A stretch of DNA of 64,000 bases from assembly GCA_011799875.1 (NCBI GenBank), contig CM022302.1, positions 304,679,048 to 304,743,047 of the forward strand, given 5' to 3'. The stretch is from Thinopyrum elongatum. Lineage: Eukaryota > Streptophyta > Magnoliopsida > Poales > Poaceae. The notes under the pieces are model-generated. The model was given only the letters and a program-made list of their open reading frames with translations. It was not told the origin of the DNA and made no database searches. The translations under genes and the position numbers were made by a program. Positions 32,724 through 45,435 of the stretch are shown piece after piece (position 1 is the first letter of the stretch; each line of letters starts with the position of its first letter).

Positions 32724-34933
32724 ATGTGTTTGTTGTGATTCCCTTAGTGGTGTTATGTGAACGTCTACTACATGACACTTCACCATCTTTGGGCCTAAGG
32801 GAATGCATTGTGGAGTAGTTATTAGATGATGGGTTGCTAGAGTGACAGAAGCTTAAACCCTAGTTTATCCGCTATTCCATAAGGGGCTGATTTGGATCCA
32901 TATGTTTAATGCTATGGTTAGATTTATCTTAATTCTTCTTTCGTAGTTGCAGATGCTTGCGAGAGGGGTTAAACATAAGTGGGAGGCTTGTTCAAGTAAG
33001 AATACCACCCAAGCACCAGTCCACCCACATATCAAATTATCAAAGTAGCAAACGCGAATCAAACAAACATGATGAAAGTGACTAGATGAAATTCCCGTGT
33101 GTCCTCAAGAATGCTTTGCTTATTATAAGAAGATCGTTCCGGTCTGTCCTTTGCTACAAAAATGATTGGGCTACCTTTCTGCACTTTTGTTACCTTTACT
33201 ACTTATTGCTCATTACAAATTATCTTGCTATCAAACTACTCGTTACCGATAATTTAAGTGCTTGCAGAAAATACCTTGCTGAAAACCGCTTGTCATTTCT
33301 TTCCGCTCCTCGTTGGTTTCGACACTCTTACTTATCGAAAGGAGTACTATTGATCCCCTGGGTCATCAGTAGCACACTAGTATGATAGTTTGATATTAGC
33401 GGTAACAGTAATAGTAGCAGTTTTGTAGCGATTGTAACAGCAACAACAACAGTAGTAACTTAGCAAAGACAATATGAGCAAAGCATAGTCATTGTATCAA
33501 TAATGGATATTTGTATGGATGACATTCATCATGTAACAGTCACAACCTAGAGAGATACACAGTAGCTCCAATTCATCAATTCAATGTAGGCATGTATTCC
33601 ATATATAGTCATACATGCTTATAATAAGAACTTGCATGACATCTTTTGTCCTACCCTCCATTGGCAGCGGGGTCCATTAGAAAATCTAAGGGATATTAAG
33701 GCCTCATTTTAATAGAGAACCGAAACGAAGCATTAACATATGGTGAATACATGAACTCCTCGAATTACAGTCATCCCCGAAGAGTATCCCAATTATTGTC
33801 ACCTTGGGTCTACGGATCAGAACAATAACAAGTGCATACAACTAGCAGATAGGATCAAGAACTCAAATATATTGATAATAACATAGAGGGTTTAGATCTG
33901 AAATCATGGAACTCGGGCCCTAGTGATAAGCATTGAGCATAGCAAAGTCATAGCAACATCAATCTCAGAACATGGGGATACTAGGGATCAAGCCCTAACA
34001 AATTTACTCGATTACATGACAAATCTCATCCATCTGCATCACTGTCCAGCAAGCCTACGAAGGAATTACTCACTCCCGGTGGTGAGCATCATGGAATTGT
34101 TGATGAATAAGGGTTGATGATGACGACGACTACGAATCCCCCTCTCCGGAGCCCCGAACGGACTCCAAAACAGCCCTCCCGATGAAGAACAGGAGGTGGA
34201 GGCGGCTCCGTATCGTAAAACACAATGAAACTTCTTCCCTTATTTTTTGTCGAGAAGACGCAATATATAGGCTTGGAATTAGGTTAGACGGAGCCTCGTG
34301 AGCCCCAGAAGACATCCGCAAGGACTTTTTTTATGAGACAGGAAAAAGTGACTACGAATTCCCCTTCTTGTTTGCGAATCCCTGTTTGTATCCTTTGAGC
34401 GCACGCCCATTAAGTAGCAATCAAATCAAGGAAATCGATCAAACGATCCCGATACCGTGCCAGGCCAAATCATGATCTTCACCAACTTGGATTTGGTTCT
34501 CTCGCAAAAATAGTGAGTTGCAGAGATGAGAACCATGAAAAGCAAGATCCCGAATAAGAAAACATAAACCGAGGAAGAGGAAACCACAAGAGTGAAGACT
34601 AGTAGAGTCTCGTCTTTTGTCATTCTTTGCTTCGTTTTCACTCAATGATTCCTTCGGCTTTCACCCTGGTGGGGTAGGCTCACCCTGTTGCCTTGTGGGC
34701 AGCAGATGGGTTCCCTCCAGTAGATCATTGTTCCTGTATTTTTTATTTATTCAATAAAAAATCTCTGCAAAGTTTCGTTTGATTTCGAGAACTTTTATTT
34801 CTGCACAAAAAACACCATGGTAGTTCTGCTGAAAACAGTGTTAGTTCGGGTTAATTTCATTCAAATCATGTAAATTAGAGTACAAAACAAGAGCAAAAGT
34901 GTTTGGAAAAGTAGATACGATGGATACGTATCA

Positions 34934-36405
34934 ACTCCCCCAAGCTTAACTCATTGCTTGTCCTCAAGCAATTCAGTTGATAAACTGAAAGTGATAAAAA
35001 AAACTTTTACAAACTTTTGTTTTTGTATCCGTATATAAGCTTAAATAGTAACCAAGTTTTTAGCAAATATCATGAAATAACCATGTGAATGATAACACTT
35101 AGAACTTACATTTACTCATATCAATGGCATAATCAACTAGCGAGCAATAATAACATATCTCAAATGCCAACAATTTGCCAAAATAATCATGATATAATAT
35201 GATAACATGGTATCTCGCTAGTCCTTTGTGAGACCGCAAAACATAAATGCAGAGAACCTCTGAAGTTCAAGCAACGACTAAACATTGTAATTCAGAGTAG
35301 AGGAGATCCAGACATGCTGACATCCAACATTAGCTAGACTCAATGCATGTTAAACTAAGAATGACAATAGCGCTCTCTATGTTGATGCTTGAATAAGGTG
35401 ATGACTTAACAGTAAAAGTAATAACATGAAAGTAAATAGAAAGGCCCTTCATAGAGGGTAGCAGAGGTGCCAGAGCTCAGAGCTTAAAACAGAGATGAAT
35501 ACATTTTTGAGTGGTGTGCCTTTCCTGTCAACGTTATGACAAAGGATTTCAACATCTTCCATGCTAAATACATTATTGGTGGTTCCCATGCAGAAATGAA
35601 AATTTTAACTCCCCCACAACCATAAAAACACAAGCCATGGCTAGATGAATCCACGTGTGCCCTCCAAACAATCAACTTTCCAAGGGGAATTTTTTTTATT
35701 ACACTTTTCTTTGATTTTGTTTGACGAGATTGGGCATCCCAATTAACATCCTCTCTCGTGCAAGGCGAGTGAATAAACTCTCGTCATGAGAATAACCCAC
35801 TTAGCATGAAAGATATATATTGACCGCCCGTCGCTCTATGAGCGGTACGGTCACAGAAAACAGATGTTTATTTGAATGATTAGAGATGGTACATGCAAAT
35901 TTACTTGGAATGGTAGGGTGATACTGTATATAGGTAGATATGGTGGACTCTTTCGGCATAACTTTGAGGTTTCAAGATTTTGGATGCACAAGCAGTATTC
36001 CGGCTTAGTACAGGCGAAGGCTAGCAAATAGATTGAGAAGCAACTAACTAGAGAGCGACAACCATCATAATCATGCATTGCGAATATTTAACGTTGGACA
36101 TGAGGATGAGTAGGATATAAACACTCTAAATATAAATATCATAAAGGTTGCATTGGTTTTGAATCAACTACATGTGTGAACATGTGCCAAGTCAAGACAC
36201 TTGAATTCTCTAGGGTAGGATACCATCCTAACATACTACATCATAATCATTTTAATGCATGTTGACACTCAAGATAAATAATTATCCACTAAAGCATGGC
36301 ATGAGCAACTATAATCTTCAATTATCATCAGAAGCATGTTTACTCATAATATGCCGAATCAGGGCTATTGAGTTAAACATATTTACCAAAACAAAAACAA
36401 GAAGA
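34934..36405 (-). other. Athila-like 3' non-coding interior (partial)
   Basis: Follows the polypurine tract of the 3' LTR. AT-rich, no coding frame found, with short motifs like those in the interior of the array at 43-46 kb. The 5' side of the element (gag, 5' LTR) is not present; the right edge near 36405 is approximate. Confidence 0.5.
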
Positions 36406-36681
36406 GTTCGATAACAACCCAAGTGTAATGCTACCCTTATGTTTTGCCTTTATCATGAGACTTGCCTTGTTGCACGTTATTTATTTATGGATGTTGCACC
36501 ATGATCATTGTTTTGCATGTGCCATTTCATTTATGCATGATGATTCCCTTGTGTTGCTTCTTGCATTTGCATCCATCATCGCCATATTATGCTTGTTCCA
36601 TGTGTGCTTGTGTGTGATCAACCCCTATCTTGGTTATTTCACTCAAGTTCATCTTGGTTCCGCTCAAGTCCATAACCCATG

Positions 36682-36733
<52 letters not shown>

Positions 36734-38047
36734 TTCTTCTTCTTCTTCTTCTTCTTCTTCTTCTTCTTCTTCTTCTTCTTCTTCTTTTCTTTTCTGCCAA
36801 TTATTTGAGGTGGATATTTCCTACCTCAATTTAATGTCCACTACATTTCTAAATTATGAAATCCATTCCATATGCCTCTCCACCAAATTTCAGCAATTTT
36901 GGAAATGTTCTGGATAGATTAAAAAATGGCTTAAGTTTGAATTAAATCCAAACTTGATTTATTTTTCCGTCTTTAAAAAATGCCAGAGCATTTTATTCAA
37001 TTGGTGCATAGGTCCAAGAGCACGAGGATATCTTTATATCTCCCAAATTCATGCCCTAGCCCCCTTTTCTTTTATTTCTTTAGATCTGTTTATTAAAAAA
37101 AAGAGTTGGGAAAGGGTTTCCTTCTAGCGCCACCTGGGCCTCCTTCCTCCAAGGCAGCCCAGCCAGCCCACGTGCACATGAGCGTCGTCCTCCTTCTATA
37201 CGACAGCACATCTAGATGCGCCACGTCGACGTCCAGTCGATTTGATGGCCGGAGAAGCTCCCCTAGCCCTATAAAATCTGTCCCTACTGCCCTAGGGTCT
37301 TCCCTCGACCAGGTAAGCCCAGCCCACACCACGCCTTCGTCCTGTCTGAAATGCTCTGGTCGAGCAAGAGCTCGAGCTCGGGGTAGCTCCTTGCCATGGC
37401 CCCGATCCTTCTGCGGATGTAGGAGGGACTGCCGAGGACCTCGCCTTATCCTTCCACGACGCGTGCGTGAAGACGACCCCTGGAACGACATTCTCCACAC
37501 CATCTTCTTCTTGCTTCCCGGAGCAGTGATTTGCCAAAGTTCAGCTAGTCGCCGCCGTCACTTTGACGTCTCCGCGACCACCTCGTCCTGTCCTGGGTGA
37601 GCGAGATATAACTCTTTTCTTCCCTGCCCATCCTTGCCACCGTATGCTTTGTGTAGACCTCAATCTGCCTGTGCCATCCTCGCGCTCTCTGTGCTCCGGC
37701 CCAAGCTTCGTTTTTTTTGTTGTTGTTGTTGTCCCGTGGCCTATCCTTGCACGCATGCGCCCCTGCTCGCATACCACGCCTTGCCTGTGCCCTTGCACAG
37801 GAGCAGCGCCCTGCAACTCGCGCTCGTGCTAGCTCGCTCGTCGCCTTCCCTCACCGTGCTTCGCCGCCATGACTAAGGAGCTCGAGCTCCACGCACACGC
37901 GCCCCCTCTTGTACAAAAATGTACGCATCCCTTAGCTGCACCCCTACTGTTTTCGCACCCCCGCCGAGACACCACGACCTCCGCCATCGCCGTTGCTGCT
38001 CGTCTCGTCATCGTTTTCTTCTCTCTGCGTATAGAAGAAACTAGCCT
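36406..38047. repeat. unclassified LTR-like repeat with microsatellites
   Basis: AT-rich start, triplet repeats, then a GC-rich block (37100-38040) with overlapping open frames on both strands that look like composition effects. The layout is like the first half of long Gypsy LTRs such as level 3. I could not find a partner copy or ends. Confidence 0.35.
36683..36786 (+). repeat. compound microsatellite (ATC)n(TTC)n
   Basis: About 17 ATC units pass directly into about 17 TTC units. The serine-only open frame across it is an artefact of the repeat. Confidence 0.97.
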
Positions 38048-40422
38048 TGTAACATCCCAAAATTCTAAATTTTAGAATTTTATAATAAATAAATACTTTT
38101 GATTGTTTGCTTGATTGTTGTATGAATGATTGTGTGAAATTGAGTGGAATTTGAAACTTTTGAAAGTTGAATAAGAGGGAATAAAAGGACTTTCCCAAAA
38201 ATTTCATCTTGCATTTTAATCTCCATGAATTCAAATTCATATCATCACAAAACCCCAGAGTGAACATAACATGACTTCTTCCATTTAAAGAAATGAAAAG
38301 GGATTTGAAACGATTTGAATTCCATTTGGAAATATTTCAAATTTAGAAACTTTATGCAACTCAATGGGTTTCATGAGAGAACATAAAAATACTTCTTCAA
38401 ATTATAAGGAAGAGATTTGGAAGTTTGAAAGAATCATTCTAAAAGTCCCTTTGAAACTTTCTGAAATCCGCTTTCTATTTGAAGTTATTGAATTTCCAAA
38501 TTGCAAATTTCCCTGAAAAAATTCAAAAAATGAGAGGATTAATATGACACTTCAATTCAGAGTCAATTTGAATCATATTTGATTAAAGGGAAAATCACAA
38601 AGGATTTGGAAAAGATTCAAAATTCAAATTCAAAGCCATTTTGGAGTTATTTTCAAATTATTTTCCTCCAAAAATAAAATATATGGAAAATAGGGTAAAA
38701 TGATTCCCTTCAATAGGGAGAAAATAAATTTGAAGTCATTTTAGTATTTTAAATATTTTTTATTGATTTTAAATGCAACAATAGCATTGTTTGCATTATT
38801 TGAATTTATGTGGACTTTATTTGAGCTTGAAAAATAGTTCATATTAATCTTGGTATATTTCTGCAAATTTTGATATATTATATGCCTATGTAAACATTTT
38901 ATTTAATTGCTTTTGTTTTATTTTTTCTTTTTTGTTTTATTTTAAAAAAGAAATAACCCTCCCCCAGAGGCCCAACTCTCTCTCTCCCCTTCCCCAGCCC
39001 AGCTTATCGAAGACGGCCCAAGGCCTCTCCCCCACGCGAAACCCCTTCACCCCAGTCGCCCTCTCCCCTCTCGCTCGCCCCTGTGCCACTGACTGCGAGT
39101 CCCCACCGACCGACGCCCGCCTCTTTCTTCTTCCTCTCCTCTTTCCTTTCCAGAGCACGCCTGAACGACATGGCATCGCAGGCCGAATCGAATCCCGATC
39201 GGGATTCTCTCCTCGATACGCCCTTCCCCAAATTCATGCCTTTATAAAACCCTGCTCCCTCCTCTCTCGATTCCCCCTTAAACCCTCGCCCAAGTCCACC
39301 AATATACACTGTCGTCTCCGTTTGGATCTCCTCCACTGAAGCTCTTTTCCGCCATCGTTTTCGCCTCCGCTGAGCTCCCTCGAGACCCCTCCCTTCATCA
39401 ATCGTCCTCTCTTGCCATCACGCACATGTATGACAGGGTCTCGACCCTTCTCTTCCTTTGCAGTGATGTCCCCGAGCTCACACGCCCTCGCCTGAGCGCG
39501 CCGGCCACCCGAAGCTCCGCCACTTCCCCCTGGCACTGTCTGTTGTCCCCGAGCCCCACTCCACCACCACTGCGACCCCCTCGTCAAGCCACACCTCCCC
39601 GACCACCGGAGCGCCACCGCCGCTCGATGCCAACTCCGCCATCCTCCACCACGGTAACCCGCCGGCATTCTCCTCCGTTCGATCTTATTTCGATGCCCAC
39701 GATTAAATCTAGCTAACGGTTAGATTTTTTAGTAGAACGGTTTTTTCTCCCGGTTTAGATCAAACCAACCGGCCGGTTTTTGTTTTTAATAGCCACAGTA
39801 GCCGAAGTCCCTAAGTTTCGGCCACCCGCCCACAACGAACACCCGCATCCAACCAGAATCTGCCACGTAGCCCCCTGTTCGACGATTAGCGTTTTTCCCT
39901 TTTCTTTTTTCTTTTATTTTTTCAGAATAGTTATGTTTTTAGAAATTGAATATCTTTTAGAGGTTTTAGTGTTTTTGATTGATTCTTTTTTGCATTAGGT
40001 TAATAATTTTATGAAGTTTCTGTAGAGGCAAAGTTTGGTCTTGTTTGAAAATTTTAAATTTGAATTTGTTGAAATTGTTCAAATCACTATTTTGCTTATA
40101 TCTTTTATTTAAAAGTAGGGTTTTAGATAATTCATTTTGCACTTTGTCATTAGAATAGTTGTTTATCCTGTAGCACTTCACTTTTTATTTTTGGTCTATT
40201 TTAAAATTTAATTATTGCAAAACATTACTGTTTTGGTTAGTTCTAACTTAATTCTCTTTCTTTTAGTTTTAGTTGATTTTAATTATTTTCTTTTGTCACT
40301 TTTGACAAGTTTTGCTTTGTTTCTGTTAGTCAACAGTAGCCACTTTTATTTGTTAATTAATTTTTTTTGTTTCTTTAGTTTTATAGTAAAAACTTGAATA
40401 GGCCACATTTCAGCTTAAGCAA
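38048..40422 (+). repeat. LTR-like sequence beginning TGTAACATCCC
   Basis: Starts TGTAACATCCCAAAATTC, similar in style to level 3 LTR starts. An AT-rich 0.9 kb is followed by a CT-rich promoter-like block with TATAAAA (39243-39249) and a GC-rich leader-like region, then T-rich sequence to 40422. No second copy or primer site is seen, so it is a fragment; the class (long-LTR Gypsy) is inferred. Confidence 0.45.
39243..39249 (+). promoter_or_regulatory. TATA box of the LTR-like sequence
   Basis: CTTTATAAAACCCTG followed by a CT-rich start region is a strong plant core-promoter pattern. Confidence 0.5.
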
Positions 40423-41439
40423 CGCCGAGGACGGCTTTGTTTTCAAGAAGGGGAGGATGATGAGGACATGACTACCTTGGATACGACCAAAAATATTGCA
40501 TACATGTATATTTGTGAGGTGATTTCTAATGCAAACTATGCAATAATTTATTTATGTCATCCAAGACAAAAATACTTCACAAACTTTTGTGCCATGTCTA
40601 ATTGCAGGTGTATGGGAGATTTGTACAATCCACATATGAAGATAAGGGAAAAAGAGAAGTTTATGTGCTGTTCAAAAAGTCATATCACGTCACTTTTGGG
40701 CCAAGAGAAGATAGAGTCCAAGTCTCTCACGTTCTGGATTCAGATTCGGACTGCACAGACATACCTGACTCAAAACACCAAAAACTATTTCATACGGACT
40801 CCGAATTGGGTGATTCTTTTTTTGTTGGAAAGTAGATTTCGTGTTCTTTCTAACCCAATTGGTTTCACCTTCAAATTCATCCGGAGCGTTGAGTTGTCGT
40901 CGAAACAATCTGACGCTGTAGCAGAATCCGAGTCAAACTACAAGTCCAAAGGTGTTGCATCACCTCCACTTGGGCCCATTGGCCTTGTACGACCTAGGGT
41001 TAGTTTTAGGCTGCCTTGGGACATCCTCCCACCTCCTTGGCCGCCACCCCTTGCTCCTATATAAGTAGATCCATCTAGTAACTTTTTCCTTGGGATTTGT
41101 TTAGTTAAAAGTTAGCCATTGCAACTTCGTGTACTTCGTTTGTGTCCAACGACCAGACCAAGACCACTTTTGGATCCCCACCTTTATCAATACTTCATCT
41201 ATATTCGCAATATTCAGATTGCATTATCATATTCTTGCTTGTTCTTCGATTGCGTGCAGGAATAGACCTTCGTGGTCAGGCTGATCGTGCTTCCAGCATC
41301 GTCAGTAACCTCAGGAGATTGGTTTAGCGATTGCTAAGGCACAACGTCGTGCACGTTTGTAGTCGGATCGTCAAAGTCGGCTCCACCAAATCGATAGTTA
41401 TCATCTCATCGAAAGATTGGGACACCTTTGCCTCTATCA
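40423..41439 (+). mobile_element. CRM-type 3' LTR with 35-bp interior remnant (Quinta/cereba-like)
   Basis: The interior remnant 40423-40457 includes the polypurine-type CAAGAAGGGGAGGA seen before the level 4 LTR. The LTR is 40458-41439 (982 bp), TGATGAGGACAT to CTCTATCA. From about 41096 it is nearly the same as the last 350 bp of the level 4 LTR. The first 640 bp differ and lack the pol-tail coding sequence. A TATA (CTATATAAG) lies at 41058-41066. Wheat centromeres are known to hold two related families, autonomous cereba and non-autonomous Quinta; this LTR may be of the second kind. Confidence 0.7.
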
Positions 41440-41684
41440 CCAGGGCACGCCCTGGTGGCTCGTGGGGCCCACGTGGTTTCGTTTGACCTAACTCCGCCTC
41501 TATAAATTCTCTAAAACCGGGAAACCAACAGAGAGCCAGCCAAAATACTTTTTTCGCCGTTGCAAGTTCGTGTTCTCGCGAGATCCCATCTGGAGGCCTT
41601 TTCCGGCACTCTGCCGGAGTGGGAATTAATCACGGAGGGGCTTTACATCAACCTTGCTACCCTTTCGATCATGTGTGAGTAGTT
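41440..41684 (+). repeat. plus-strand Athila-like LTR, left part, host of the array
   Basis: TATAAAT at 41501-41507, then GCCGGAGTGGGAATTAATCACGG and a TTGCTACCC run that match the reverse complement of the array LTRs with many differences. Cut on the left by the CRM-type LTR and on the right by the array at TAGTT. Confidence 0.7.
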
Positions 41685-43270
41685 TGCTACTTCTTGAGCT
41701 TGTGTTGGTTTTTCCCTTGAAGAGGAAAGGGTGATGCAGCAAAGTAGAGATAAGTATTTCCCTCAGTTAGAGAACCAAGGTATCAATCCAGTAGGAGGTA
41801 CAAGCAAGTTCCCAATCTATGCACCTGCACAAACAATCAAACACTTGCACCCAACGTGATAAAGGGGTTGTCAATGCCTTCATAGTCAATTGCAAAGGTG
41901 AGATCTGATAGAGATAAGTATATAAGATTGCCAAAATGTAAAACAAAATAAAAGTAAATAAATTACAGCAAGATATTTTTGGTATTTTTTGATTTATAGA
42001 TATGAAAATATATGATGGAAAATAGACCCGGGGGCCATAGGTTTCACTAGAGGCTTCTCTCTTGAAGGCAAATAATACGGTGGGTGAACAAATTACTGTC
42101 GAGCAATTGATAGAAAAGCGCAAAGTTATGACGATATCCAAGGCAATGATTATGCATATAGGCATCACGTCCGTGTCAAGTAGACCGACTCCTGCCTGCA
42201 TCTACTACTATTACTCCACACATCTACCGCTATCCAGCATGCATCTAGAGTATTAAGTTCATAAAGAACGGAGTAACGCCTTAAGTAAGATGACATGATG
42301 TAGAGGGATAAACTCAAGCAATATGATGAAAACCCCATCTTTTTACCCTTGATGGCAACAATACAATACGTGCCTCGCTACCCCTACTATGTCACTGGGT
42401 GAGGACACCGCAAGATTGAACCCAAAACTAAGCACCTCTCCCATTGCATGAAATACCAATCTAGTTGGCCAAACCAAACCGATAATTCGAAGAGAAATAC
42501 AAAGATATGAAATCATGCATAAAAGAATTCAGAGAAGATTCAAATAATATTCATAGATAATTTGATCATAAATCCACAATTCATCGGATCTCGACAAACA
42601 CACCGCAAAAGAATATTACATTAGATAGATCTCCAAGAACATCGAGGAGAACATGGTATTGAGAATCAAAGAGAGAGAAGAAGCAATCTAGCTACTAGCT
42701 ATGGACGCATAGGTCTGAGGTAAACTACTCACGCTTCATCGAAGGGGCAATAGGGTTGATGTAGATGCCCTCCGTGATCGAATCCCCCTTCGGCAGATTG
42801 CCGAAAAAGGCCCCAAGATGGGATCTCATGGGAACAGAAGGTTGCGGCGGTGGAAAAGTATTTTTGTGGCTCTCTTCTAGGGTTTTGGAATATATGTGAA
42901 TTTATAGGACGAAGAAGTAGGTCGGTGGACTCCTGAGAGGGCCAAAAGCCAGGGGGGCACCCCCCCAGGGCGCGCCCCTACGGCTTGCCGTCTCCTCGTG
43001 GGTCTTCTGACTTCGACTCCAAGTCTCGTAGGTGTCTTCTAGTACAAGAAAAATCATCGTAAAGTTTTATTCCGTTTGGACTCCGTTTGATATTCCTTTT
43101 CTGCGAAACTCAAAAACAAGGGAAAAACAGAAACTGGCACTGGGCTCTAGGTTAATAGGTTAGTCCCAAAAATAATATAAAATAGCATATTAATGCATAT
43201 AAAACATCCAAAATAGATAATATAATAGCATGGAACAATAAAAAATTATAGATACGTTGGAGACGTATCA
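41685..43270 (-). repeat. array LTR A (1586 bp)
   Basis: TGCTACTTC to GACGTATCA on the plus strand. Minus-strand TATA at 42901-42906 (TATAAA). Frames of up to 144 codons inside recur in each LTR but show no family features and are not called. Confidence 0.93.
42901..42906 (-). promoter_or_regulatory. TATA box of the array LTRs (copy A)
   Basis: CCTATAAATTC on the minus strand. The equivalents in LTRs B and C are present; LTR D has a G in it (TTTGTAGG), which would weaken it. Confidence 0.5.
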
Positions 43271-45035
43271 AGCATCCCCAAGCTTAATTCCTGCTCGTCC
43301 TCGAGTAGGTAAATGATAAAAATAGAATTTTTGATGTGGAATGCTACCTAACATATTTATCCTTGTACTTTTCTTTATTGTGGCTTGAATGTTCAGATCC
43401 ATAAGATTCAAAACAAAAGTTTAATATTGACATAAAAACAATAATACTTCAAGCATACAAATAAAACAATCATGCCTTCTCAAAATAACATGGCCAAAGA
43501 AAGTTATCCCTACAAAATCATATAGTCTGGCTATGTTCCATCTTCATCACACAAAGTATTAAATCATGCACAACCCTCATGACAAGCCAAGCAATTGTTC
43601 CATACTTTTGATGTTCTCAAACTTTTTCAATTTTCATGCAATACATGAGCGTGAGACATGGATATAGCACTATAGGTGGAATAGAATATGGTGGTTGTGG
43701 AGAAGAAAAAAAGAATGAGATAGTCTCACATCAACTAGGCATATCAACGGGCTATGGAGATGCCCATCAATAGATATCAATGTGAGTGAGCAGGGATTGC
43801 CATGCAACGGATGCACTAGAGCTATAAGTGTATGGAAGCTCAAAAAGAAACTAAGTGGGTGTGCATCCAACTCGCTTGCTCACGAAGACCTAGTGCACTT
43901 TGAGGAAGCCCATCATTGGAATATACAAGCCAAGTTATATAACAAAAATTCCCACTATTATATGAAAGTGACAAAATAGGAGACTCTCTATCATGAAGAT
44001 CATGGTGCTACTTTGAAGCACACGTGTGGAAAAATGATAGTAGCATTACCCCTTCTCTCTTTTCTCTCATTTTTTTAGTTTGGGCTCTTTGGCCTCTTTT
44101 TTTTTTCTTTTTTATTTTTTGTCTGGAGTCTCATCCTGACTTGTGGGGGAATCATAGTCTCCATCATCCTTTCCTCACATGGGACAATGCTCTAATAATG
44201 ATGATCATCACACTTTTATTTACTTATAACTCAAGAATTACAACTCGATACTTAGAACAAAAATATGACTATATGAATGCCTCCGGTGGTGTACCGGGAT
44301 GTGCAATGATCAAGAGAGACATGTAAAAAAATATGAAAGGTGGCTTTGCCACAAATACGATGTCATCTACATGATCATGCAAAGCAATATGACAATGATG
44401 AAGCGTGTCATAATAAACGGAACGGTGGAAGTTGCATGGCAATATATCTTGGAATGACTATGGAAATGCCATAATAGGTAGTCATGGTGGCTGTTTTGAG
44501 GAAGGGTATATGGTGGGTGTAGTGCACCGGCGAAAGTTACGCGGTACTAGAGAGGCTAGCAATGGTGGAAGGGTGAGAGTGCGTATAATCCATGGACTCA
44601 ACATTAGTCATAAAGAACTCACATACTTATTGCAAAAGTCTATTAGCTATCTAAACAAAGTACTACACGCATGCTCCTAGGGGGATAGATTGGTAGGAAA
44701 AGACCATCACTCGTCCCCGACCGCCAATCATAAGGAAGACAATCAATAAATAAATCATGCTCCGACTTCATCACATAACAATTCACCATACGTGCATGCT
44801 ACGGGAATCACAAACTTAAACACAAGTATTTCTACCAATCCACAATTACTCACTAGCATGACTCTAATATCACCATCTTTATATCTCAAAACAATCATAA
44901 GGAATCAAACTTCACATAGTATTCAATGCACTTTATATGAAAGTTTTTATTATATCCCTCTTGGATGCCCATCATATTAGGACTAAATTCACAACCTAAG
45001 CAAATTACCATGCTGTTTAGAGACTCTCAAAATAA

Positions 45036-45154
45036 TATAAGTGAAGCAAGAGAGTTCAACAATTTCTATATAATAAAGCCACCGCCGTGCTCTAAAAAGA
45101 TATAAGTGAAGCACTAGAGCAAAATTGCCTAGCTCAAAAGATATAAGTGAAGCA
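45036..45154 (+). repeat. three direct copies of TATAAGTGAAGCA
   Basis: Starts at 45036, 45101 and 45142. The set is repeated in units 2 and 3. Function unknown. Confidence 0.8.
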
Positions 45155-45355
45155 CATAGAGTATTCTAATAAATCACGATTCATGCGTGTCCCTCTCAAA
45201 AGGTATGTACAGCAAGGATGATTGTGGCAAACTAAAAAGCAAAGACTCATATCATACAAGACGCTGCAAGCAAAACACATATCATGTGGTGAATAAAAAT
45301 ATAGCCTCAAGAAAATTGACCGATAGACGAAGACGAAAGAGGGGATGCCTTCCGG

Positions 45356-45435
45356 GGCATCCCCAAGCTTAGGCTCTTGGTTGTCCTTGAATATTACCTT
45401 GGGGTGCCTTGGGCATCCCCAAGCTTAGGCTCTTG
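45356..45435 (-). repeat. duplicated internal polypurine-like motif
   Basis: GGCATCCCCAAGCTTAGG with shared flanks occurs at 45356-45379 and 45412-45435, 56 bp apart. On the minus strand it reads CTAAGCTTGGGGATGCC, nearly the same as the true polypurine tract beside the LTR. It could be a central plus-strand primer. Confidence 0.7.

Larger units (their letters stand above)
31780..33368 (+). mobile_element. solo LTR, Sabrina/WHAM-like Athila type
   Basis: TGATACATCCATTTTGCATC to GGGTCATCA, 1589 bp, flanked by a perfect GTAGC duplication (31775-31779, 33369-33373). No interior is attached, so it is a solo LTR left by recombination between the LTRs of one element. It contains a plus-strand TATA (GTATATAAG, 32096-32104). 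The sequence matches a very abundant Triticeae Athila-type LTR from memory. It contains a CACTA-derived insertion at 32590-32723. Confidence 0.85.
31603..34933 (-). repeat. Athila-like 3' LTR, split by a solo LTR
   Basis: Left piece 31603-31779 (starts near GGTGACCCACAAGTATAGGG) and right piece 33374-34933 (ends GGATACGTATCA) form one minus-strand LTR of about 1.74 kb. The adjacent CTCCCCCAAGCTT is a polypurine tract on the minus strand. The left edge is approximate because several TG starts are possible. A minus-strand TATA-like sequence lies at 34263-34270. The AACAGTAATAGTAGCAG region is low-complexity. Confidence 0.65.

Noticed and set aside
36630..36917. Open frame of almost pure serine
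   Set aside because: It is the translation of an (ATC)n(TTC)n microsatellite.
37093..38011. Arginine/serine-rich frames on both strands
   Set aside because: GC-rich composition effect; frames on both strands overlap and no domain is seen.
41767..42201. 144-codon minus-strand frame in the array LTRs, also at 48489 and 61772
   Set aside because: Lies across the LTR interior without any motif; conserved only because the LTRs are nearly identical. It is broken in LTR C.
44024..44680. 80-100 codon frames repeated in each array unit
   Set aside because: AT-rich low-complexity translation (Phe runs) and no domain; repeated only because the units are.
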